Below are positions 53,201 through 63,260 of a stretch of 64,000 nt of DNA, in pieces; position 1 is the stretch's first letter, and each line of letters opens with the position of its first letter. Source of the DNA: Ceratobasidium sp. AG-K (Eukaryota; Basidiomycota; Agaricomycetes; Cantharellales; Ceratobasidiaceae); NCBI GenBank assembly GCA_037039685.1, contig JAWNGF010000004.1:2418001-2482000 (forward strand), read 5' to 3'. The translations under genes and the position numbers were made by a program. Below the pieces are notes generated by a model. It was not told the DNA's origin and ran no database searches. It was given only the letters and a program-made list of their open reading frames with translations.

Positions 53201-54952
53201 ATCTTTCAGGTATGTTTCCGGCTCGGCGTGGGACCTCTGTTGAATCCGCAAATTTTCAGAGTGTATGCTCGGCTCGCCAGGGATTCTGACGCATCCAGCG
53301 ACCTTGTCTCTGTCCTTCAGAGCATTGAAACACTTGAACTGTTTGAGCTGCCACGTTGGGAAGATCCAGCTGCCATAGTGTCAATCCGAGCAACATTGAC
53401 ATGCTTGGACACAATCGTCGAGACCTGGGGAAAGGCATCTACGTAAGCCTTCGTCATTTTCTCGCCCCCCTATCATGGGTAGCTCAAATCCATTGCTCAC
53501 TGCCCTCCCACGACTCGTTACAGGATTCCTGATACCATTCGTGCATGCGTGGTCAAAATTTTGGATCAGATACGCAATCGCGTTGAACAACCGAGCCAGG
53601 TCACCGATTTACTGATAGAAGCGGCGAGAACACTCGCTGCATGCGAACACTGGTTTGCCCGAGGTATGGCGATCGCCGCTTATGGGAACGAGGTTAAGCG
53701 CTCACGCGGGATTTTCAGATGCGACTCAGGCTTCCCGCAGGGCTCGCGTCTTTTTACGGACATTACTGGAACAAAACTCAGTCGCGACCGAAGCGCTTTT
53801 GCGTCTCTTGACGGAAGAGATTCAGAATGCCGACGAAGACGTTCGCCTACTTCTCGCGGCCTTTACGCTGAACGCGCGAGCCCATGGTAGCGGTGAGTGG
53901 TGTCTGGTTTTGCTCTGTGACGAGTGGCCGAACCGTATAATGTTAGATACGCTTCGCGCCGAGACTTCGTTTGGAGAGGCCTGCCGAAGAATCAGTCTAG
54001 AGCAACACGGCACTCTGACAAATGAGATCACCACTTTACTCCAGGACTCGGAACCCGACCATGTTTACCGGGTCTCGACTATTAGAATGGCAAGTTTGGC
54101 TCTGCGGTTTGCTCCAGAAGGTTCGTACGGGAGTTAACGATGTAATGGTGCGCGCGCTCACGTGGAAATGAATCAAAAAGGGACATCAAAGGCCCGCCGC
54201 CGAACAACGACTACCGTTCTCCATGCTCTGGGTCGACTTCCGCAGTTGTCGGTGTTTCAAGAAGCATGCGCGGTTTTTATTGCTGAAATATGCAACGAAC
54301 GGGTCAGTGGACATAATTATAGTGAAGACCAGAAGCCAACTAATTAGAACGTCGTGGGATTCAGGCCAACGCACTCACCGCTCCCGACATGACCGCCATC
54401 TGGATTCTTCTAGATCGCGCCACGATCTCGCCGGATGCTATACCTCAGAGAATCTATTCCTCCACCGTATCTTCCCTGAATTCGCTCGTACGTTTCCGGC
54501 GGGACCTCTTGACACCGACTTTAGCCCAACTCTCTGCTCTGCTCGCCCGACTGATCCGTGCTCAAAGACTTCGCACGTCGCCTGCAATAGGGGCCCCGCA
54601 GCATAACGTGGAGCAAGCAACTGAGCTCGCTCGCCTGCTGGTAGGGCTGTCCGTCAAGACACTCATCCGTCCGAATAACAACAGGTCCGAGCAAACTGCC
54701 AAGGCAGAATCGCTTGCTCGTCCTTTTGCACGTCATGCGCCATATGTTTTAGTTGCGTATGCAGAGTCGGCAGCCGATATGAGTGCTGCGGTTCGGCACG
54801 CGTTGAAGCCTGGCCTCTTTGCGCTGTGTGCAATGTGCGGGGTTCCGGCTCGTGACATGATCATGGTTACCATGCTTGACACTGTCGAAAAGGAGGTGTT
54901 TGGCAGCGTATGGAGGGAGTGGGAGGCACAAAAGTATACCGGAAAAGGTTAA
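50264..54952 (+). CDS. Urb2/Npa2 family nucleolar ribosome-biogenesis protein
   Basis: Fifteen exons: 50264-50445, 50500-50890, 50935-51391, 51438-51550, 51598-52254, 52301-52494, 52544-52695, 52749-53035, 53091-53209, 53260-53442, 53524-53663, 53719-53892, 53947-54120, 54181-54302 and 54365-54952; 1310 aa. It is mostly helical without simple motifs, and has a basic patch (PPRKKRRSSARG) that could be a nuclear signal. The C-terminal end (HAPYVLVAYAESAA ... ALKPGLFALCAMCG ... VFGSVWREWEAQKYTGKG) matches the Urb2/Npa2 C-terminal domain, and length and position support it. In yeast Urb2 acts with Urb1 and others in early 60S pre-ribosomes. Identification rests mainly on the C-terminus. Confidence 0.78.
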
Positions 54953-55072
54953 TATTCAAGGTCTCAAACATGGATACATGTACATCGGTAGCAAACATCT
55001 ATTGGAAGAATCTCTCTCTCAGTAATTATAGCACCTCAGAACCGGTGTGAAAAAGGCAAAAGGCGATCAAGT

Positions 55073-55537
55073 CTATTCCTTGTAATTGGGGAAGCAGTCT
55101 GCTACAGTCTTGCCACTGTGCTTGTTCTCGACATGCTGAGTCAATCTATTGACACGTTAGTACTGACCAATACGCGGGTAACGGATGGGTACTTACGCAG
55201 GCAAGCGCGTAGTGCTCAACTAGTCACGCGATTGAAAACTAATCAGTACCAAGAGTTGGTAGTATTGCCGACTACTCACAAATGTCTGCCGACATGTCGC
55301 GCAAATGATGCTTTTTGCCGCCTCGTTGGTCTTGAGTTGACTATAAAAGTTGTTGAATTAGGTTTAGAATATTGAAAATGAGTTCCGTTGGCTGTAAAAA
55401 CTAACCTCTTGGGTGCAGCATCTGCGCCTTTCTTTGCGTTACGCTGTTGCTTCTGCTGCGCCTTGGCACCCTAACGAGAAAAAATGAGTTGAACAAACTT
55501 TGCGTGGCGAGCGTTATCTTTCGCTCACGTTTCCCAT
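55073..55537 (-). CDS. small C2H2 zinc-finger protein, ZNF706/At2g23090-like
   Basis: Five exons: 55537-55529 (9 nt), 55470-55406, 55340-55280, 55219-55197 and 55145-55073; 76 aa, the usual family length. The N-terminus MGNGAKAQQKQQRNAKK is the basic, 4F5-like part; then KTNEAAKSIICATCRQTF and LTQHVENKHSGKT form one CxxC...HxxxxH finger, and the protein ends CFPNYKE, like the CFP motif of the family. In vertebrates ZNF706 is linked to translation and stem-cell exit; the fungal role is unknown. The start exon holds only three codons (ATG GGA AAC) before a GTGAGC donor. Confidence 0.85.
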
Positions 55538-55863
55538 GGTGTATTAGAAAAATAAAACGATATTTGACGGTCGTGGCTCTCCTGTAGGGACTAGACTTTT
55601 ATTGTAAGGCCTCTCACAGCCCCATTGCAAAAATTTGACACATATCCCGATCGTTACGTTACACACAACAGAAACTCAGATATCCAACCAAGCACAACTC
55701 GCAGGGAGTGTGTCGCAAGTGACATAATTGACAGCATACACGCTGCGCGCTTCAACGTTGGAATCTACATGCGACGTTCGAATAATGTATGAGATTAATG
55801 CGATCGTTGCACTGACAATTCGTAATGTTATGTCTTTCACTACCTGGACCTTGTTACGCCGGT
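55538..55863. other. intergenic, promoter of the zinc-finger gene and 3' flank of TIM10
   Basis: 326 bp, AT-rich, no coding frame with support. Confidence 0.45.
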
Positions 55864-56237
55864 TCAGAATCCAAACGAAGAGCCCGAGCCTGCGCCTGAG
55901 GCGGTTTGCCCCATTGTCTGTAGCTTCTCCCCAACCTTGCGGTTTACATCGAAGAATTTGGCGACGCAGCGGTCAACGCATACGCTCTCTCCCTTGTTCA
56001 GGTCAGGTTCTGTGTACCGTGTACTGATGCACTTGGAATGACAGGAGCTATCCGAGTTGGAAGATCGTTTAGTCTATGCTTCACTTCAAAGCAGTTTAGC
56101 ACTTACGACACAAGTCGGTTGAAAACGTCAGTAATCATATCAAGTTCTGCCGTCGCCATCTCGATTTGAGCAGGGTTTATAGCGCCAGATGGCGCGCTGG
56201 ATCTTCCTGCTCCTCCTCCAAGGCCAAACATAGACAT
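55864..56237 (-). CDS. TIM10: mitochondrial intermembrane chaperone Tim10
   Basis: Two exons: 56237-56107 and 56047-55864; 104 aa. Starts [19 protein letters not shown]. The small-Tim core reads [24 protein letters not shown] and [24 protein letters not shown]; the twin CX3C motifs CHSKC and CVDRC form two disulfides. [14 protein letters not shown] between them favours Tim10 over Tim9. With Tim9 it forms the hexamer that carries hydrophobic carriers to TIM22. The Gly/Ser tail ([12 protein letters not shown]) is longer than in yeast. Its ATG is only 114 bp from that of the V-ATPase gene. Confidence 0.93.
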
Positions 56238-56351
56238 TTTGCGAGTGATATGAGGGTGATTTGAGAGGCGGAATGATTGTGCGCACGTGACGTCAGCGCT
56301 AGGAAATAGGAGTCAGGGTCCAAATGTGGAACGCGCCTTGACTGTGCCATC
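56238..56351. promoter_or_regulatory. compact bidirectional promoter, TIM10 and V-ATPase subunit C
   Basis: Only 114 bp separate the two divergent start codons, so the two 5' UTRs and promoters must overlap or be very short. Contains CACGTGACGTCA at about 56285-56296, a composite of an E-box (CACGTG) and a CRE/ATF-like site (TGACGTCA). Confidence 0.6.
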
Positions 56352-58018
56352 ATGCCGTCCGACCAAAGCTCGTGGCTCATCGCGGTTCCCGAGAATGGCG
56401 ATACCGAGGGAATGTACCCAGAGATAGTTGGAAAGTTTGAGGCCCAGAAGGTACTGTCTCAGAGCAATGTCGCAGAACTCAAGATTCCGGGGTTGAAGGT
56501 GAGCACTGGCGAGCACCCAGAGCACAATCACAAACTCAGAAATAATTATGAAGACCGGAACTCTCGATCTCTTGATAACACTTTCTGAAGAGCTGCCCAA
56601 ACATGATTCCAACTTTACTTCGACAGTTGGCAAGATCGTCGATACGTTGCGCAATCTTTTGAACAACGATCCTTCGCGACTTGCCCAGCACACATTGGTT
56701 GACGAAAAGCCAACAGATGATTATTTGCTCAAAGGCTGGAGGTGGAACTCGGGTAAATACAATACGGGCCGAAGTCTACGCGATATCGTTGATGGGCTGG
56801 TGAAGGTGCGCAAGCTCTTGGACTGCACTGCAAAATCCTGACTAATCCCATCCCGTCAGGAAATGAACTCCTTAGACAATGTCATGAAGACCAAGCTGGC
56901 TAACTACAATCTTGCGAAAGGCGCTCTCACGCAGATGCAGCGTAAGAAAACGTGAGTAGTAATTTGGCCTGTTCGGTGACCCGTAATTTGAATTGTATTG
57001 CAGGGGCAATCTCTCCGTAAGATCTCTCGTAGATATTGTGAAGCGTGAACACGTTATACCGGAATCAGAGTATATGGAGACCAAGTTCGTCGCTGTGCCA
57101 AAGTAAGTAGTGAGTACGGGTTGGCGTTCTCAGTTCCATTGGTATTAACGTGTCAACTATAGGAGCCTGGTTAAGGAGTGGAACTCCTCCTACGAACGAC
57201 TAGCAAGCATGGTCGTTCCGAGATCTTCCAAGTGCGTAATGACATCATTATAACGCGCTGGTACTAGAACTATACTTTTTTTTATACAGGCTTATTCAAG
57301 CCGATGATGAATTCTCCCTGTTTTCTGTTGTCATCTTTACCAAGATCAGGCAGGAATTTGCCAATAAATGTCGAGAGCACAAGTGAGTTCATGACCTTCC
57401 CCGATGAAACACTTTACTAAAGTATCGACCTCCCACTAGGTTTATTATTCGTGAATTCGACTTTGACGAGGAGGAAATTGATAAGCAACGCGAAGAATTA
57501 CAGATGGCCGATCTTTCAGAGAAGGAGCTATGGGTGGGTTACGACTCTGCAACTGGGGTTACGCCAGGCACTTATATTAAATTATTAGACTGAGTTACTG
57601 CGGCTAGCTCGAACCAACTTTTCGGAAGCATTCCAAGTATTGGTACACCTGAAGATTGTCCGTTTGTTTGTGGAAAGTGTATTGCGCTATGGTTTGCCCG
57701 CCAACTATACTGGCCTAATCATCAAGGTATAATGTTTAATTCAGGCAATGTGCCCCTACTAACGTTGATGGTCAGCCCGAGCCGAAGACTACAAAGCGTA
57801 CACTTGATGTTCTCGCAAGTCATTTTGCATACCTCGGCTCCAAGTCTAGAAAGCGCGATGAGAAGAAATCGGGTGGTATGGGCGACGATGACTATGCGGG
57901 AGAGTATCAGACACTTATGGAACAAGAATTGTTTGATTACGTGCTATTTGAGGTCAGTATTTAGCTGGATCACGCTGATCAAAGACTGACGATTTGCTAG
58001 GTTCCCTGGATCGTATGA
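56352..58018 (+). CDS. VMA5: V-type proton ATPase subunit C
   Basis: Ten exons: 56352-56498, 56554-56805, 56860-56951, 57004-57102, 57163-57231, 57290-57382, 57440-57533, 57589-57726, 57776-57952 and 58001-58018; 392 aa, the usual length. Family landmarks: LDNVMKTKLANYNLAKGAL, RSLVDIVKREHVI, ESEYMETKFVAVPK, IFTKIRQEFANKCREH, FIIREFDFDEEE and VLRYGLPANYTG. Ends YVLFEVPWIV, encoded by an 18-nt last exon. Subunit C links V1 and V0 through the peripheral stalks and controls reversible assembly. Confidence 0.95.
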
Positions 58019-58289
58019 GGGGCCCTACGATGCATAGTCTTGTAGAATTTACGGTGTCGCTACGAGACGACTTTTAACGAAATTTACATTTAATTCAGAA
58101 CGATAGGCTTGCCATGGGGTCATTTCTTGGAGTCTCCGAATTGTCCCACCCTAGTAATGTGCTTCATGAGGCGGGCACATTAGTTTGCGCCTGCGGGTTA
58201 TTAGAAGCTCAAAGTAGCCGGTTCGCTCACTAATCTCGGCGCAAGGTGTCCACAAACAACCATAATCAACCTCGTTTCTTACTGATAAA

Positions 58290-59667
58290 ATGAATCGGTT
58301 CAGACCTCTGTTATTCCATACCCTCAAGCAGCCACCAAAATCTCAATCCTCGGCATTCAAGATCTTCATCGGCGGACGTAATATTCACAGCACAGGTAGA
58401 ACGATGCAGCAACAACTCCTATTTACTCCCAAAGATGCCAAAGCGTCCCCTGGCGCGATCTTTGTTGACTCGACCTGGTTCATGCCCAATATCAACCCGC
58501 CTCGGTCTGGATTCGAGGAATGGAAGAAGCGGAGGATCCCAGGATCGAGATTTCTCGACTTGGATGCTGTTGCTTCTGCGCATCCGCTTGGACTAAAGCA
58601 CATGATGCCAAGTGGTGAAGTTTTCGCCAAAGCATGTGGTGGGTCACTGGACCTTATAGGTGGAAGTCAATTCTAAATAAGTAACAGAGGACATGGGCAT
58701 TGAACCTGCCTCGCAGGTGATTTTGTGAGTAAGAATACAACTGCATACACAAATCATGACATATCCTTGCGTTCCATAGCTATGATACTCACGGTATATT
58801 TTCGGCTCCACGAGCACTATATATGTTCAAGGCAAGGCCCACAGATTACTCGATTATCCCGTCATAACGAAGGGTGGTTTATCCAGAGCTTTGGGCATGA
58901 AAAGGCAGGCGTCCTCGACGGCGGTCTGCCGCGCTGGGAAGCTGAGGGTTTCCCGATCGAAACAGGCGAGCCGGCCAAAGTTCAGCCCACGAAGTACGCA
59001 ACGCCAAAGCTCGACGAAACTGCCGTTCGATGTGAGTCGTTCCTATCGTCCCGCATATAACGGCTTCTGAACTACCTGCGTAGCGTACGAGCAAATCGTT
59101 GCCAATTCCAAGCTTGATCCCTCTACTTCACCAAATGCCGAACTTGTGTTAGACGCTCGACCATACGGGAGGCACGGATGTACCGTTGATTGGTGATCAC
59201 TCCACTAATACCTGATTTGTTTAGGTTCACAGGCCAAGATCCCGAACCCCGACCAAACCTTTCTTCAGGCCACATGCCGCACGCGCACTCGTTGCCATTT
59301 AACACACTTTTGGAAAAGAATGAAAAGGGCTATACAACAGTCTTGCCTCGTGACAAACTCAAGGGGGTATTTGACAAAGCGATCGGGGACGCCAAAGGGC
59401 ATTCGATTGTCGCTGTGAGTGACCAACTGTTTGAGCAAAGGGCCCTATAGGGAGTCTAATTATGGCACCTGAAGAGCTGTGGCTCTGGAATGACCGCCGC
59501 GACAATCTGGCTGTCCGGACAATTGCTGGATACGCCAGTCGCGATCTACGATGAGGTGATGCGTTTAGTCAATATAACTCTGAGTAGGATTTTTGACTCA
59601 GTGACTGCAGTCATGGACCGGCTATGCGATGCGTTCCGAGAGCGCGATCGTCAAAGGCGACAAATAA
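58290..59667 (+). CDS. 3-mercaptopyruvate sulfurtransferase (tandem rhodanese), mitochondrial
   Basis: Eight exons: 58290-58638, 58688-58724, 58780-58831, 58887-59031, 59084-59171, 59225-59414, 59475-59555 and 59611-59667; 332 aa. An N-terminal basic, Ser/Thr-rich, non-acidic stretch (MNRFRPLLFHTLKQPPKSQ) looks like a mitochondrial presequence; a second Met at residue 39 could give a cytosolic form. First rhodanese domain: IFVDSTWFMPN, RRIPGSRFLDLD, YDTHGIFSAPRALYMFK, VLDGGLPRWEAEG. Second: LVLDARPYGRFTGQDPEPRP, SGHMPHAHSLPF, then the active loop SCGSGMTAA with the catalytic Cys. CGSG is typical of mercaptopyruvate sulfurtransferase rather than thiosulfate rhodanese. Two introns (58832-58886, 59172-59224) use GC donors. 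Confidence 0.9.
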
Positions 59668-60520
59668 ACGCTCTCTGTACTGGATCAGTTGTGTAGGAAA
59701 TATGGTAACTAAGAAGGTCACCCGGGCAAAGCAGCCTATAGCATCCATATCTGTATAGCCATAGTAGTATTACATTGAATGAATTGTTAAATGCTAGTCT
59801 GATTGATTTCTATTAGACCTATCACGGTTGGTCACCAAATTATCGAACATGAAGTACCCAAATTTGTGAAGGTAAGCTTGGTATCTGAGCTCACCTGGCA
59901 TCACCTACCGCAGATGTTCATGTGTTGGGTCTTGCGCATATATGCAGCGTTACTGTAAGACAGTCGCTATAGTGTGCGTGAAACGAACAGTCCTAGAGAT
60001 ACCTCCGTGGTTTTAAATTGATTTCACATTCGCATGCTGGCGTAGTACCAGGGGAGAACTATTATAAATAGAGTAATCGAGCTTGTTACACCGTCATGGG
60101 GTGCGAGAGAATCACTAGCCGGTGGCCATTCCCGGCTGCATGTTGGAAGAGGATATGTAGGGAGAGACAGATAATAAGACGCGCAGGTGGCCGGTAACTC
60201 AACCGTGGTTGGCACATGCATATGCGCAAGGCCACCTGACCGCGGCAAATCGGGCGTTACAGTCACGCCCGCCGTGGCCCCTGCGAAGAATTCATCACGC
60301 ACCCCACACATAGATCTGTATGTTTATACTGTGGCTACTGTATTTTTGCATCATGAACCATGGGTAGCCTTGGCATAGTTTTGCAAGTCGAACGATGTTT
60401 TGGGATACAAAACGCATGCATCACATGCCAGCGTTGTACCACCCAGGACCTGGACGATTTACCCTCAAAGTACGTGAAATTTAGCCGCCCATCCCTAGGA
60501 CGTGATGAGCTTCACTGCGC
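59668..60520. other. convergent intergenic region
   Basis: About 850 bp between the ends of two genes. Short frames only; nothing recognised. Confidence 0.5.
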
Positions 60521-62085
60521 TCAAACAAAGCTGGAATACAACGCATAAGCGACAGGCACGGCCAAGAATCCAGTTCCCAACAACAATGCGCCACTTCCAC
60601 GCCTTTCAGGTCCATACCCGAGCGCTGCCCTCGTTGATTGAAGAAATAAGTCTGCAGACTTGGCCTTGCTCACTGCCCAATCACCCAAAACGACTCCGCC
60701 GAGGACAGGGAAAAACCCACGTCCGCCATTCGGCCCGAGGGTGACAAAGATGCCCTCCATCTTGCCCGTGTATGGCTTGGGGGCTGTGTTCTTGAGGGCA
60801 GCGAGAATGTTGGAGGCTACGAGTGGGGCGTGCCCGGTACTTGCTTTAAATACCATCTGGGTTGTATGGTGAGCCGTGGGTGGAGCAACCTTGTAACATG
60901 CCCAGAGCGCACCTTTTGTTCAGGCCATTCGATAATGTCACCGATGGCCCATACATTTCGCGCTCCCGAGGCAAGCTTGACGTTGAACTCGGGGCTAACA
61001 AGGACACGGCCACTCTCGTTAACAACGGAAGGGTCCAGAGTAGACACAACAGAAGCTGAAATACAACTATTAGGGAACCACGCATTCACGCTGACGTGCA
61101 TGAGTCTCACTATTTGGGCGACCACCAATCGCAGTGATCTATCAAAATGGATGGTAAATATCTAGAGGAACGAAGGTGTATAAACATACCACAAAATCAG
61201 CCTCGATGTGCCGGCCCTTTTCAGTTGTCAGATATCCACCGACAGGCTCCGCTGCCGGAACCCTGTCTCCAAGAACAACTTCAACACCCGCCTTGGTTGC
61301 AGCGTCAAGCATGGACTGCCTGAACTTGAGAGCATAGGTATCGTTGACGAGTTCATCCTGAGCATGAACGAGGGTGACTTTCTTATGAGGATAGAAATGG
61401 CGTATTTCTCCAGAGTATTCTGAAATCATATTAGTCGGTGCACCTCGATAGCAAAGCAAACAGATACGCACCAATACCAACAGCACCCCCACCGACAATA
61501 GCCACATTATCAGCAGCCTCCAGACGCTTCCTGAATGCTCGGAAGTGCTCGAGTGCCTCAGTTTTCTTATCCGGTAGTGCAAGAGCACCGTTCCAGATAC
61601 TTCCTGTTCGCAAGGACGAGCTGCGCATAGGGAATCCGTTCACCAGACTCGACGATGACTTCTGTAGGGGTGATTTGCTTGGCAGAGGAGCGAACGACTT
61701 GAACTGAGGAGTCGAATGCACGGTCTAGTGGAATCAGACCAGCTTCGTCGATGGAGTTGTCTGTTGTTACCGAAGCACGCTAGTTAAACTGTTAGCATTG
61801 TAATCTGGCGGTGGATGTGATGATGTACGATTAATGCGGGCCAGTGTGCATAGAAGTCGCGTTTCTCGACGACCACTAAAACAACACCACTCAGCTGCAT
61901 GCTACCAGAAAATGATCTGAACACTCACCAATTCGATGCGTAGCTAAGTTTATCTGCTTTTGCAAGCTCTGGATGAGCGGTACACCTCCACCACCGCTGC
62001 GGGGAAAGTGTCAGCTTCGTGAAGAGTCGACCTAAGGTCGAAGTACTTACGAGCCAACAACGAGAATGATATGCTTCATAGACAT
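60521..62085 (-). CDS. FSP1/AIFM2-like NAD(P)H:quinone oxidoreductase, one-base frameshift
   Basis: Eight exons: 62085-62051, 61996-61929, 61875-61829, 61779-61472, 61419-61190, 61138-61111, 61055-60913 and 60856-60521; about 397 aa if read through. Motifs: FAD site KHIILVVGSGGGGVPLIQSL; RDFYAHWPALIRA; NAD(P)H site NVAIVGGGAVGIEYSGEI; ITAIGGRPNTS; ARNVWAIGDIIEWPEQK; TGHAPLVASNIL. A hydrophobic C-terminal segment (GALLLGTGFLAVPVAYALY) suggests membrane anchoring. One extra base near 61606-61607 breaks the frame inside the conserved LVLATGS: the sequence reads CTTGCGAACAGG where CTTGCGACAGG is expected. A 40-nt GT-AG 'intron' could bypass it but would delete a conserved strand, so an indel or sequencing error is more likely. 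Reduces quinones with NAD(P)H in this family. Confidence 0.82.
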
Positions 62086-62809
62086 TCTATATCAAGTAGT
62101 ATGAGCGAAAGATTCGAGCGAAGGGATGATGAGAATGGGGAACAGAGCATGCTGGGGTTTATATCCGCTAAAGGGGTAGCCAAACATCTACTGCGCTTAA
62201 AATTACGAATTACAAGGCAGCCAATAACGATATGACCGTGCGCATACTTCCACCAAGGCCCCGTAAATAATCTCCGTCTTTATTCAACGCGACCAGCCAT
62301 GCAAAAGAGAGCTGAATGATAAACATGAAATGATATATATCTTGAGAGTGAGGTGGGATGAATAGGTCAGCGAAGGCTCAGCCTCAAAAGTTGAGAGCGG
62401 AAACAGTGTTTGTTTGTGCATGTAGCCTATGGAAAGTAACAGCCCAGCGTCTGGATGGGCCGACCCTCGAGCGGTCGACTCGATAGGCCGCGTTAGCCCC
62501 GCATCCGGAGCGGGCTCGACGGGATGGACTCGTCTCGAATAAAATATCGAGGAGCCACATTCCGGAGAATAAGCTCTACCATCAGGGGAAAGGATGCCGA
62601 TGAGTGGTACATTGCTCGCTTGGAAAGTGTCGTGTGCTCGCGGCAACCTAAAGCTCAAACTATCTCGTATGGTGAGCCACCAGTCCGCAACCCAACCGGG
62701 CTTGTCTAGGGTTTGGTCGATCGCTGGTGGAATTTTCCTTACGCCATACAAAGGCACAACACGTGGAATCCGGGTGCGGGACGCGTAGTATACTGGCGAT
62801 GACGTTTCT
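62086..62809. other. promoter of the FSP1-like gene and uncertain sequence
   Basis: A minus-strand frame of 195 codons (62871-62284) is the longest here, but shows no domain I recognise and no fitting splice context. It may be chance or a degraded gene. Confidence 0.4.
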
Positions 62810-63260
62810 TTATCCAACAGCCGTCCAGAGACTGGCGATTCCGTCACATTCTCTCGGACTGGCACCTGCATCGCCTATGGGTACCCTGATGAGTCGATCC
62901 TGATACAGGATACAGGCGCCAACCAGAACGCCATAGTGCACATACGCTGGCTCTATTGCATTCTCTTTGGATGGCACACCACTCCTCGCTGGCTCCGAAG
63001 CTCGCACCACACAGACTGAACCACTTCGGTTTTCTTTTCACGATGGCGCACATACTACATCTATCCCCCGAGATCAACCCATCTGAGTCTGGGGATACAC
63101 GCCTGCGACATTGTTGCTGAGCTGTTCCAAACGCATACAGGCTGCATTAACTCGGTCGCAATCCCTCCTGATGACATGCACATCATCTCGAGCCCGAGCA
63201 ACCATGGTATACAAGTGCTTGGCCTACCCTTGAGAAAGCCTGGTATCACATCCAGTAGTG
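62810..63260 (+). pseudogene. degenerate WD40-repeat remnant
   Basis: Plus-strand fragments read like worn WD40 repeats in separate frames: TGDSVTFSRTGTCIAYGYPD then ESILIQDTGA (about 62828-62920), and HTGCINSVAIPPDDMHIIS then NHGIQVLGLPL (about 63132-63225). Compare the family pattern HTxxVxSVAFSPDGxxIxSGSxDxTIRVWD. Frames do not join and stop codons intervene. Basidiomycetes such as Rhizoctonia have many NACHT-WD40 genes, so this is plausibly a fragment of one. Confidence 0.45.

Noticed and set aside
62284..62871. 195-codon minus-strand frame
   Set aside because: No recognisable domain or signal and no splice partners; kept only as a note because WD40-like fragments on the plus strand partly overlap it.
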